6,195 nt of DNA from an uncultured Oribacterium sp. (GCA_900772695.1 CAAGRO010000273.1:1-6195), one strand, 5' to 3'; positions 1 through 5,757 are shown, counted from the first letter of the stretch. Program-made: numbers and translations. The notes: a model not told the origin generated them from the sequence alone.

Positions 1-132
1 GATCCGAATTACAACATGGAGTTCGAGTGGCAGCAGCCGAAGAACAACAAGATCTTCGAGCAGCTCACCGCTGATTCCCTGAAAGACAGCGGCACCTTCC
101 CGGCTTGCTGTCTGCAGCCGCTGCTGCGGTAG
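1..132 (+). CDS. Interior fragment of a probable ABC-transporter solute-binding protein (partial, broken at its 3' side)
   Basis: Frame 1 is open from the window edge to a TAG at 130-132. Roughly the first 34 codons (to about position 102) use the same codons as the intact genes here (GAG, CAG, AAG, ATC, TTC, CCG, ACC). They give a hydrophilic segment with DPNYNMEFEW and KIFEQLTADSLKDSGTFP. This resembles the region of extracellular sugar-binding proteins just after the first strand, where a target-sequence segment is followed by a helix and a 'GTFPD' turn. After 'GTFP' the frame runs into DNA that encodes the start of a lipoprotein on the opposite strand, so the last nine residues are not native. 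I infer that this piece and the minus-strand lipoprotein start come from the same or a very similar gene, joined head to head. The family call rests on a short stretch and is tentative. Confidence 0.4.
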   Translation, partial: DPNYNMEFEWQQPKNNKIFEQLTADSLKDSGTFPACCLQPLLR

Positions 133-229
133 TCGCTGCCGTGTTGTTCGATGAAGATCCGCATGCGGCCAGCATGGACACGGCCATCGATGCAGTCAGT
201 AGTAACGAGATGAGTTTACGTTTTCTCAT
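65..229 (-). CDS. N-terminal fragment of an ABC-transporter solute-binding lipoprotein, broken after about 42 residues
   Basis: The ATG at 229-227 is preceded by GGGAGG (242-237) at 7 nt spacing. The product begins with a basic start (MRKRK), a hydrophobic stretch and the lipobox LAAC, with the lipidated Cys at residue 23. A Ser/Asn/Thr/Ala-rich linker ends in AADSKP near residue 43. This is the standard start of a Gram-positive ABC-transporter solute-binding lipoprotein. The reading then turns into a non-native tail (GRCRCLSGNQR) and stops at 67-65, because from about position 105 down to 1 the DNA is the antisense of a different coding segment. The gene lies downstream of the sensor/kinase/regulator operon and in the same direction, so it is the likely regulatory target, with permease genes expected next. 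The signal peptide call is strong; the substrate cannot be read. The break may be a real rearrangement or an assembly/amplification chimera. Confidence 0.7.
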   Translation of the reverse strand: MRKRKLISLLLTASMAVSMLAACGSSSNNTAATTAAAAADSKPGRCRCLSGNQR

Positions 230-302
230 AAATGTGCCTCCCTTATGGTTTCACGATCGGCTCTCCTGTGTTTTTGAAGAGCGTTCTTTACTTGATGGCT
301 CT

Positions 303-308
303 AGTATA
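303..308 (-). promoter_or_regulatory. Probable -10 element of the solute-binding lipoprotein gene
   Basis: On the minus strand TATACT (308-303) lies just downstream of the terminator and about 75 nt upstream of the lipoprotein ATG at 229. No good TTGACA-like hexamer is present at 16-18 nt spacing; that stretch is the T-rich tail of the terminator. A good -10 with a poor -35 fits a promoter that needs an activator, and the response regulator encoded directly upstream is the obvious candidate. The activator dependence is inference. An interrupted palindrome, TGCAT (392-396) and ATGCA (404-408), lies further upstream and could be a binding site, but this is weak. Confidence 0.35.
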
Positions 309-321
309 GAAATTTTTTCGC

Positions 322-392
322 AAAACAAAAACGCGGCAAAAATGATATTTAGATGGTCATTTCTGACATCTTTTTATCATTTATCCGCGTTT
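322..392 (-). terminator. Long nested rho-independent terminator after the response regulator gene
   Basis: The minus strand reads AAACGCGG (392-385), then AAATGATA, then AGATGTCA, a GAAA tetraloop, and the matching arms TGACCATCT (one bulged C), TATCATTT and CCGCGTTT (336-329). The T-rich tail TTTTTGTTTT (331-322) follows. The middle and inner helices are separated by a symmetric AAA/AAA internal loop. It lies about 120 nt past the regulator stop codon and ends just before the probable lipoprotein promoter. It therefore insulates the sensory operon from the transporter genes. The plus-strand side has only a short T-run, so it mainly stops leftward transcription. Confidence 0.85.
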
Positions 393-510
393 GCATGTAC
401 AGTATGCACATATTTTCCGGCGCTGGCTTTCTATGGAACAGTAAAGGCCGTTTCTGTTTCTTTTCGTTCAGCCGCGTCCATGCCCGCACCAGCCTGCGCT
501 CCAGAGCGAG

Positions 511-1269
511 TCAGCCCGCCTGGTAATCGGACGGTGTCATCCCGGTCAGCTTTTTAAAGGTACTGGAGAAGTAGGCGATGTCGTGATAGCCGACCATCTC
601 GCAGACCTCATAGACCTTATAGCGCACATCCCGGAGGAGGCGCATCGCCGTCCGCATCCGATAGCAGGTGATATAGCTGTTGATGCTCTGTCCGGTGTCC
701 TTCTTAAAGAGACGGCTGAGATGCCCCTCGGAAACACCGATGTCTTCGGCGATCTTCGTGATGCTGATGGCGTCCTCACTATAGTGATCCGCGATGTACG
801 CGATGGCACTCTGCACATAGCGATGCATCACCGTGTCCGCCTCCTTCAGTGGCAGAAGCTCTGCATCCTTTGGGGATGCCGTGGGCTGCCCGTGCAGGAT
901 CGCCTCCCCGAGGATCTTCTTTACGACCGCTTCGAGCTGCCCGTCCTCGAAGGGCTTCAGCAGATAGTCCGAGGCCTTCAGACGTATGGCCTGCTGTGCA
1001 TAGCTGAAATCACTGTATGCGGTGAGAAAAATCACTTTGACAGCGATGTTTTCTTCGCGCAGTGTCCGCACGAGCTCGATGCCGTCCATCTTCGGCATAC
1101 GGATATCGGTGACGATCAGCGCCGGATGCAGTGTGCGCGCCAGTGCGAGGGCCTCCTCTCCGTTTTTCGCCTGTCCGACGACCTCGCAGCCGACACTCTT
1201 CCAGTCGGTGCCACGGACGATGCCCTCCCGGACGAATTTTTCATCATCGACGACTAATACTGGTATCAT
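511..1269 (-). CDS. YesN/HptR-type response regulator with AraC-family DNA-binding domain
   Basis: This 252-residue cytoplasmic transcription factor has an N-terminal receiver domain (about 1-120). It shows the acidic pocket D8-D9, the phospho-acceptor D55 in TDIRMPKMDG, T83 in FLTAY and K105 in LLKPF. A C-terminal AraC-type double helix-turn-helix occupies about 150-252, with the signatures ISITKIAEDIGVSEGHLSRL and GYHDIAYFSSTFKKLTG. I chose the ATG at 1269 (MIPVLVVDDE) because GGAGG sits 5 nt upstream and the receiver fold begins there; an upstream in-frame ATG at 1341 would add 24 non-homologous residues. The gene follows the sensor kinase by about 110 nt, a gap that contains a small hairpin. 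Its kinase partner should phosphorylate D55, and its target is most likely the lipoprotein/transporter promoter near 300. The family is certain; the target is inferred from position. Confidence 0.95.
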   Translation of the reverse strand: MIPVLVVDDEKFVREGIVRGTDWKSVGCEVVGQAKNGEEALALARTLHPALIVTDIRMPKMDGIELVRTLREENIAVKVIFLTAYSDFSYAQQAIRLKASDYLLKPFEDGQLEAVVKKILGEAILHGQPTASPKDAELLPLKEADTVMHRYVQSAIAYIADHYSEDAISITKIAEDIGVSEGHLSRLFKKDTGQSINSYITCYRMRTAMRLLRDVRYKVYEVCEMVGYHDIAYFSSTFKKLTGMTPSDYQAG

Positions 1270-1309
1270 ATAAACCTCCATCCCGTCAAAGGACGTCAGG
1301 TATACAGAA

Positions 1310-1349
1310 CTGCCCTGGCGGTGCGCTTTTGCATCGTCCATCCAGGCAG
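1310..1349 (-). other. Small hairpin in the gap between the kinase and regulator genes
   Basis: CTGCCCTGG (1310-1318) and CCAGGCAG (1342-1349) are complementary with one bulged base and a 23-nt loop. No T-run follows on either strand, so it is not an intrinsic terminator. It could be an RNA processing or stability site that sets the kinase-to-regulator ratio. It could also be chance. Confidence 0.3.
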
Positions 1350-1379
1350 CCGATATACCGCTCTGTACATCATTTACAG

Positions 1380-3056
1380 TTATTTCCTATAAGGCAGGCG
1401 CAGGATGACATCCGTGCCGCCCTCCGGCAGCCGTGCGATATCGATGCCGTACTGTGATCCGTAGTTCAGGCGGATGATCGAATCCACGTTTGCGAAACCG
1501 AGGTGCCCGCTCAGCAGCTTTCCATCATGCTTCTTCACCATCTCGACGAAGGCATCCTCGATGCCGCGCCCGTTATCCGTCACATGGATCTCGAGCTCCT
1601 CTTCTACCCGACGGGCAGTGACCTTCACGAGTCCATCCTCGACGCCCTCGAGGCCATGGATGATGGCGTTTTCCACGATCGGCTGCAGCATCAGCTTCGG
1701 CACCCTGCAGGCCATCAGCTCCTCCGGTACCTCGACCTCGAAGCTGAAGAAGTCATCGAAGCGCAGCTCCTGGATATTGCAGTAGCTTTCGAGGAGCTCG
1801 AGCTCCTCCTGCAGCGTTTCAAACTCCCGCCCTGAGATGCTTCGGCGGAGGATCTTCGCGAGATCCGAGCTGAGTGCGACGATTTCCGGCACCTGATGCG
1901 CCTTCGCCACCCACTTGATGGTGTCGAGTGTGTTATAGAGGAAGTGCGGATTCAGCTGTGCCTGCATCATCCGCATCTCGGTTTCGTTGAGCCGCTTCTG
2001 CTGCTGCACCCGCTCCTCCATGTTCCGGCGGATCCGAACTGTCGTTTTATTGAAGCCGTCCGCAAGCTGGCCGAGCTCGTCATCCCGTGGCAGCTCCACA
2101 TGGGCGTTCAGATCCCCATGACGCAGGGCCCGCATGCCGTCACTCAACTTCTGGATCGGCTGGGCGAGGAAATTCGATACATAGCCGGACAGCGTGAGAC
2201 TCCCGATGAGCACCAGTACCGTGATGATCAGCAGCATCATGAACATCATACGGAAGATGTCCTCGCTGAGTGCCGGTGGCGTCATGTAGACGAGCGTCAG
2301 CCCCGTGTCTCCGACCGCGGTCGCGTAGAGATTGTCGGCAAATGTCTCATTCAGGCGTCGCCCCTCCAGACGGTTCGCCCGGAAAAGCTGCAGGTTTGTC
2401 TCGGATCCGAGGTTTCCGCCGGCATAGAGCGGCTCCCAGTAAGCATTCAGCAGGAGGACGCCCTCGTTCCCGTTATAGCTCTCCTTCAGTATGCTTTCGA
2501 AATCGCGCTGGTCGATCGTCACGATGACGTAGCCGGCATTGGCATTGATCTTACGACCGATCTGAAGACTCGTTTCCCGGGTGTAGATGCCATCGTAGTT
2601 CAGGGCATAGGCTGTTTCCGACGGCTTCGCCTCGAGGCGGGCGATGATGCCGAAATCGGACGGCAGGGTCTTCGATACCGTACCGCGGTCCGTCGTGTAG
2701 ATGCGCTTTTCGCCGGCATAGATATCGACGGTCGAGAAGGAACGGATCGCCTGCGTCTCACGGTAGAGCGCCGCGTAGATGTTCGAGGACGAGACGGTGC
2801 CCTGGGTCAATGCTTTCCGAATGTCATCATCCTCCGCGATCTGCGCGATGACCTCCTCGACGGAGCGGAAGTGCTCTTCCAGACGCTGCTCGATCAGCTG
2901 CTGCTTCCCGAGGTCCTGAGTCGCGAACTCCCGGTGGACGCGCGTACGGAACATGCCGACGAGCAGCAGTCCGCTCAGTACGAGCGGGACGACGGATACC
3001 AGTGTGAAGTAGAACATCAGCTGGCGACGGTAGGACTTGTTGATGTACTCAAGCAT
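1380..3056 (-). CDS. YesM/HptS-type membrane sensor histidine kinase
   Basis: This 558-residue kinase should autophosphorylate on receipt of an extracellular signal and pass the phosphate to the regulator encoded next to it. Domains seen in order: a first membrane helix (about 12-36, FYFTLVSVVPLVLSGLLLVG), an extracytoplasmic sensory region (about 40-265), and a second membrane helix (about 268-292). A HAMP linker (about 293-350) and a His_kinase domain with NPHFLYNTLDTIKW follow, H371 being the phospho-acceptor. The ATPase domain has the N box PIVENAIIHG (N463), DNGRG (494-498) and a G2-like GHLGFANV (517-524), where the usual GIGL reads GHLGF. I chose the ATG at 3056 because GGGAGG lies 6 nt upstream and the protein then starts just before the first helix. 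It overlaps the end of the solute-binding gene by 8 nt, so the two are probably translationally coupled. The short extracellular domain may read the partner lipoprotein rather than the ligand itself (inference from HptA/HptS). Confidence 0.96.
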   Translation of the reverse strand: MLEYINKSYRRQLMFYFTLVSVVPLVLSGLLLVGMFRTRVHREFATQDLGKQQLIEQRLEEHFRSVEEVIAQIAEDDDIRKALTQGTVSSSNIYAALYRETQAIRSFSTVDIYAGEKRIYTTDRGTVSKTLPSDFGIIARLEAKPSETAYALNYDGIYTRETSLQIGRKINANAGYVIVTIDQRDFESILKESYNGNEGVLLLNAYWEPLYAGGNLGSETNLQLFRANRLEGRRLNETFADNLYATAVGDTGLTLVYMTPPALSEDIFRMMFMMLLIITVLVLIGSLTLSGYVSNFLAQPIQKLSDGMRALRHGDLNAHVELPRDDELGQLADGFNKTTVRIRRNMEERVQQQKRLNETEMRMMQAQLNPHFLYNTLDTIKWVAKAHQVPEIVALSSDLAKILRRSISGREFETLQEELELLESYCNIQELRFDDFFSFEVEVPEELMACRVPKLMLQPIVENAIIHGLEGVEDGLVKVTARRVEEELEIHVTDNGRGIEDAFVEMVKKHDGKLLSGHLGFANVDSIIRLNYGSQYGIDIARLPEGGTDVILRLPYRK

Positions 3057-4101
3057 AGCGCGCCTCCCAGATCTGCCAGAAATCCTGCAGCACCTTCGTC
3101 TGCCGTTCACTGGCTTCCTCGATATCGAAGGCGAGGATGCGGAGTCCTACGGTCTTGTCGTTCGTGGAGAGGTCCGTACGGACCGAGCGCCGAAACAGCG
3201 GGGAAATCGTATAGCGCTGCACCGGATCACTCAGGATGAAGTCGATGAAGCGCTCGGCATTTTCCGGGTGCGGGGCGTTCTTCACGATAGCCGCACCATC
3301 CGGAACCGCGGAGGTGCCCTCCGTCGGATAGCAGATGCCGACATCACTGCCACGTGCGATCTCCTTCAGCGCACTCTCCTCGAGGGTGATGCCCACCAGC
3401 CGGTCGCCGTTGGCGACCTCCGTGAGTACCTCTCCGGAGCCCTTCGCGAGATGCCCATCTAGGTCATCACAGAACTTCGTGAGGATCTCTTCCTCCGGGA
3501 ACTGCGTCGCATCCTTCATGGTCTCGAGTATCGTATAGCTCGTACCGGACATGGATGGATCCGCGAAGCTGATACTGCCCTTCCAGCTACCGTCGAGGAA
3601 ATCCTGCCAGCTGTGCGGTGCACTCTCCGGCTGCACGATCTTACTGTTATAGATAAATACGATCGGAAGCTCGGTGAATGGCGTCCAGTAGTGATCCGGC
3701 GAGAGATAGACCGGATCCAGCTTCGCTTCCAGCGGAGACTGATAGGGCTGAAAGCAGTCCTTATAGGCTTCCAGCATCTCGATGCCGCCGCCGAACATGA
3801 TGTCGACCGCATGCGTTGACGCGTTCTGCATATCCTGCAGATCCTCGAGCAGCTCGGTCGTGCCACCCGCACGGACCTCGACCCAGATGCCCGTGGACTC
3901 CTCGAACTCCTGGATGATCGGACGGTAGACCTCGGCCTTATGAGCCGTGTAGATCGTCAGCTTCTGATCCTCGGGGATGTCACCGAAATCCGGTGTTGTC
4001 TCTGTGCCGCTGCGCCCGCAGGCACTGAGCGTGGAGAGTATAAGTGTGCCGGCGAAGAGCAGACCGGCACAGCTGTTCCGTCGTTTGTGCAGCTTTATCA
4101 T
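3049..4101 (-). CDS. COG1840 (AfuA/HptA-like) solute-binding lipoprotein, probable ligand sensor of the kinase
   Basis: This is a 350-residue extracytoplasmic binding protein of the Fe(III)/hexose-phosphate type II cluster. It has a basic start, a hydrophobic segment and a lipobox LSAC with Cys at residue 28. The mature protein begins with KLTIYTAHKAEVYRPIIQEF, the usual first strand and helix of this family. Later come ELPIVFIYNSKI, WKGSISFADPSMSGTSY, a GAAIVKNAPHPENAERFIDF segment and an RRSVRTD tail. No Tyr-Tyr pair typical of iron-binding members is seen, so a non-iron ligand is likely. An ATG start at 4101 is preferred (GGAAG 8 nt upstream); a GTG at 4116 would add five residues with no good RBS. 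It is the first gene of an operon with a YesM kinase and AraC regulator. That order is known from HptA-HptS-HptR (glucose-6-phosphate sensing) and PgtC-like systems, so I infer a sensory role. No permease or ATPase gene adjoins it. Confidence 0.9.
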   Translation of the reverse strand: MIKLHKRRNSCAGLLFAGTLILSTLSACGRSGTETTPDFGDIPEDQKLTIYTAHKAEVYRPIIQEFEESTGIWVEVRAGGTTELLEDLQDMQNASTHAVDIMFGGGIEMLEAYKDCFQPYQSPLEAKLDPVYLSPDHYWTPFTELPIVFIYNSKIVQPESAPHSWQDFLDGSWKGSISFADPSMSGTSYTILETMKDATQFPEEEILTKFCDDLDGHLAKGSGEVLTEVANGDRLVGITLEESALKEIARGSDVGICYPTEGTSAVPDGAAIVKNAPHPENAERFIDFILSDPVQRYTISPLFRRSVRTDLSTNDKTVGLRILAFDIEEASERQTKVLQDFWQIWEARYA

Positions 4102-4133
4102 GATTTTCACTTCCACTTTCTGATTATTTTACT

Positions 4134-4162
4134 ATTATAATAGAAAAGCTGAAAATTTTTCA
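4134..4162 (-). promoter_or_regulatory. Probable promoter of the sensory operon, with a -10 shared by both strands
   Basis: On the minus strand TATAAT (4139-4134) has TGAAAA (4162-4157) 17 nt upstream as a poor -35. The start of transcription would fall about 25 nt before the ATG at 4101. The -10 lies in the palindromic TATTATAATA (4133-4142), so a plus-strand TATAAT also exists at 4136-4141 and could serve the rightward genes, although I see no good -35 for it. The promoter is probably weak or regulated. Confidence 0.45.
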
Positions 4163-4163
4163 G
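4149..4163. promoter_or_regulatory. Perfect palindrome overlapping the divergent promoter (possible operator)
   Basis: CTGAAAA (4149-4155) and TTTTCAG (4157-4163) form a perfect 7+1+7 palindrome. It overlaps the candidate minus-strand -35 and lies just downstream of the plus-strand -10. The position suits a repressor or regulator site acting on both directions. As RNA it would make only a weak AT-rich hairpin, so a DNA site is more likely. No specific regulator is identified. Confidence 0.35.
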
Positions 4164-4172
4164 TGAAAATAT

Positions 4173-4245
4173 GCGAGGGGACCCGGCTTGATTTCACACG
4201 GTCTCTACGTATGGCCTCCTTTGCCGGCCCTCCGGGTCCCCTCGC
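4173..4245 (+). promoter_or_regulatory. Large stem-loop in the leader of the DNPH1-HD genes, possible cis-regulatory RNA
   Basis: GCGAGGGGACCCGG (4173-4186) and CCGGGTCCCCTCGC (4232-4245) are a perfect 14-bp inverted repeat enclosing 45 nt. Inside, GGCC (4213-4216) and GGCC (4226-4229) can form a small inner helix, and CCGGC (4183-4187) can pair alternatively with GCCGG (4223-4227), so two structures compete. No T-run follows on either strand, so it is not a simple terminator. It ends 41 nt before the DNPH1 start codon. I compared it by eye with purine, ZTP, THF, guanidine and preQ1 riboswitch cores and saw no match. A small mobile repeat with terminal inverted repeats is an alternative reading. 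Confidence 0.5.
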
Positions 4246-4286
4246 TGAACTGCTTCACTAAATCATCAGAAAATGGAGAACTTAAA

Positions 4287-4703
4287 ATGAACAGAAAAGT
4301 GTATTTCGCAGGCTCGATCCGCGGTGGCCGTGAGGATGCCGCGCTTTATCGGGACATCATCAAACATATTCAGGAGACAGACATCGTGCTCACCGAGCAT
4401 ATCGGTGCGACAGATCTCAATGCCCGCGAGCAGGGGGTCAAGGATCAGGACATCTATAACCAGGATATGACCTGGCTTCGCACCTCGGATATCCTTATCG
4501 CAGAGTGCACCCGCCCGTCCCTCGGCGTCGGTTATGAGCTCTGTGCCGGCGAACACTATGGAAAGCCATGCTACATCTTCTACCGCCCGTCCGAGACACA
4601 GCTCAGTGCGATGCTCCGTGGCGACGCATATTTCCATGTCGACACCTATGAAACGAAAGAAGAGCTGTTCCAGAAGCTGGACGCCATTCTTCGGGAGGCC
4701 TGA
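4287..4703 (+). CDS. 2'-deoxynucleoside 5'-phosphate N-hydrolase, DNPH1/Rcl family
   Basis: This 138-residue cytoplasmic enzyme should split the N-glycosidic bond of 2'-deoxynucleoside 5'-monophosphates to give a free base and deoxyribose 5-phosphate. The whole length follows the animal Rcl/DNPH1 pattern: VYFAGSIRGGRED (4-17), VLTEHIGATDL, DMTWL with D60, AECTRPSLGVGYEL (72-85) with the catalytic-type E84, IFYRP, and LSAMLRGD with S107, which binds the 5'-phosphate in this family. These residues separate it from nucleoside deoxyribosyltransferases, which act on unphosphorylated nucleosides. The ATG at 4287 has GGAG 8 nt upstream and starts right before the first strand; upstream in-frame sequence to 4188 is the stem-loop leader and not protein. 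The HD-domain gene starts 3 nt after its stop. The preferred base is not readable from sequence. Confidence 0.92.
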   Translation: MNRKVYFAGSIRGGREDAALYRDIIKHIQETDIVLTEHIGATDLNAREQGVKDQDIYNQDMTWLRTSDILIAECTRPSLGVGYELCAGEHYGKPCYIFYRPSETQLSAMLRGDAYFHVDTYETKEELFQKLDAILREA

Positions 4704-4706
4704 ACG

Positions 4707-5579
4707 GTGAACATCGATCGAATGCATGTGAAAGAGGCGTTTAAAGCCTATGTATCAGATTATGACCTCAGCGATGTGAAGGTGAAGCTGAAGGCGGACC
4801 ACACCTACCGGGTCGCGGCGATGTGCGACGCGATCACGGAAGATCTCGGACTGTCCGCGGCCGACCGTGATCTCGCCTGGCTCAGCGGTATGCTCCATGA
4901 CATCGGCCGCTTCGAGCAGCTCCGCCAGTACCACACCTTCCAGGATCGAGTGTCCTGTAATCATGCGATGCTGAGCGCGGATATCCTCTTCCGGGATGGA
5001 AAGATCCGTCTCTTCGTGCGCGATGGAGAGGAGGATACGCTTGCGCTCCTCGAGAAGACGATACGCCTCCACAACGTGTACCGTCTCCCGGAGGACCTCA
5101 GCGAGCGCGAATACCGCTTCGCCACCATCCTGCGGGATGCAGATAAAATCGACATCCTGCGTGTAAACTGTGAAACGCCACGCAGCGAGATCTATGATCT
5201 CCCGGAGGAAGCCTTCCGTACCGCGTCCATCACCGACCAGGTGTACGAGGACGTGATGCATGCGCGCAATGTCGACCGCGCTTACTCTCGCACCGCCATC
5301 GACTTCATGATCGGCCACATGGCCTTCGTCTTCGGCCTCGTCTATACCGAAAGCTTCCGCCAGGTACGCGCACAGGGCTACCTCGACCAGATGCTGCGCT
5401 TCCAGAGTGACAATGCTGACACCCGCGAAAAGCTGAAGCACATCCGCCAGACGATCAACCAGTTCATCGAGCACCGGCTTCTCAATGACCGGCAGGAATA
5501 CGACACACCGATCGGGAAGGTATGTATGTCACGCGAAGAACATGAAACCTACCTGGAAAAGCAGGAACGGTATTCCTGA
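4707..5579 (+). CDS. HD-domain metal-dependent phosphohydrolase
   Basis: This is a 290-residue soluble protein, mostly helical, with a full HD metal site: H32 (ADHTYRV), H64-D65 (MLHDIGRFEQ), H86 (CNHAM), H122 (RLHNVY) and D144/D146 (RDADKID). The extra histidines between the HD pair and the final Asp suggest a two-metal site. HD proteins hydrolyse phosphate esters, including dNTPs, dNMPs and cyclic nucleotides; the substrate here is unknown. The GTG at 4707 is the start because GGGAGG (4693-4698) lies 8 nt before it. The next ATG at 4722 would be 23 nt from that site. The gene begins 3 nt after the DNPH1 stop and its RBS lies inside that gene, so translation is probably coupled. This supports a joint role in deoxynucleotide metabolism, which is inference. 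The C-terminal 80 residues are charged and not assigned. It ends just before the tRNA terminator, facing it. Confidence 0.88.
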   Translation: MNIDRMHVKEAFKAYVSDYDLSDVKVKLKADHTYRVAAMCDAITEDLGLSAADRDLAWLSGMLHDIGRFEQLRQYHTFQDRVSCNHAMLSADILFRDGKIRLFVRDGEEDTLALLEKTIRLHNVYRLPEDLSEREYRFATILRDADKIDILRVNCETPRSEIYDLPEEAFRTASITDQVYEDVMHARNVDRAYSRTAIDFMIGHMAFVFGLVYTESFRQVRAQGYLDQMLRFQSDNADTREKLKHIRQTINQFIEHRLLNDRQEYDTPIGKVCMSREEHETYLEKQERYS

Positions 5580-5584
5580 AGCAC

Positions 5585-5618
5585 AAAAAAGACCACCGAG
5601 AACAAACTCTCGATGGTC
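5585..5618 (-). terminator. Rho-independent terminator of the tRNA-Pro gene
   Basis: On the minus strand GACCATCGAGA (5618-5608), a 6-nt loop and TCTCGGTGGTC (5601-5591) form an 11-bp stem with one G-T pair. TTTTTT (5590-5585) follows. It begins 9 nt after the tRNA 3' end. The plus-strand side lacks a T-run, so it is not a good terminator for the HD gene that ends at 5579. Confidence 0.9.
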
Positions 5619-5627
5619 TATCAATCG

Positions 5628-5702
5628 TCGGGGTGACAAGATTCGAACTTGCGACCCCCTGGTCCCAAACCAGGTGCTCTAGCCAAACTGAGCCACACCC
5701 CG
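5628..5702 (-). tRNA. tRNA-Pro (anticodon UGG)
   Basis: The minus strand gives a complete cloverleaf. The acceptor is CGGGGTG (5702-5696) with CACCCCG (5635-5629). The D stem is GCTC/GAGC, the anticodon stem CCTGG/CCAGG with loop TTTGGGA (anticodon TGG at 5667-5665), and the T arm GCAAG-TTCGAAT-CTTGT. The C1-G72 pair and discriminator A73 (5628) are the bacterial proline identity pattern. CCA is not encoded and must be added by CCA-adding enzyme. UGG can read all four proline codons when modified. It stands alone between a strong promoter and a terminator. Confidence 0.97.
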
Positions 5703-5728
5703 AAACGCTTTTCTCAAGCGACTTAGAT

Positions 5729-5757
5729 ACTATACTCAATTCAGGCAAGGTTGTCAA
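5729..5757 (-). promoter_or_regulatory. Strong sigma-A type promoter of tRNA-Pro
   Basis: On the minus strand TTGACA (5757-5752), a 17-nt spacer and TATAGT (5734-5729) lie 26 nt before the tRNA 5' end. The -35 is a perfect consensus and the -10 matches at five of six bases. An A-rich stretch with many AAAAA runs lies upstream (minus strand of 5762-5777) and may act as an UP element. Confidence 0.9.

Noticed and set aside
105..557. Plus-strand open frame of 150 codons near the left end
   Set aside because: It runs antisense through the lipoprotein signal peptide, the terminator and the end of the response regulator. It has no ribosome binding site and its product looks random.
1896..3239. Long plus-strand open frame of 447 codons
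   Set aside because: It lies antisense to the histidine kinase and the end of the solute-binding gene. Its product is rich in Arg, Leu and Asp with no domain, as expected for an antisense shadow in GC-rich DNA.
4173..4245. Purine or 2'-deoxyguanosine riboswitch
   Set aside because: The gene context suggested it, but the conserved junction and loop sequences of that class are not present.
4188..4286. N-terminal extension of the DNPH1 protein
   Set aside because: The upstream in-frame codons lie in the stem-loop leader and do not match the family. The ATG at 4287 has a good ribosome binding site and the family motif starts right after it.
4755..5474. Minus-strand open frame of 239 codons
   Set aside because: It is antisense to the HD-domain gene, which has full motif support. 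The antisense product has no recognisable domain.
5628..5702. tRNA-Pro as an integration attachment site
   Set aside because: No integrase gene and no direct repeat of the tRNA 3' end are visible in the window.
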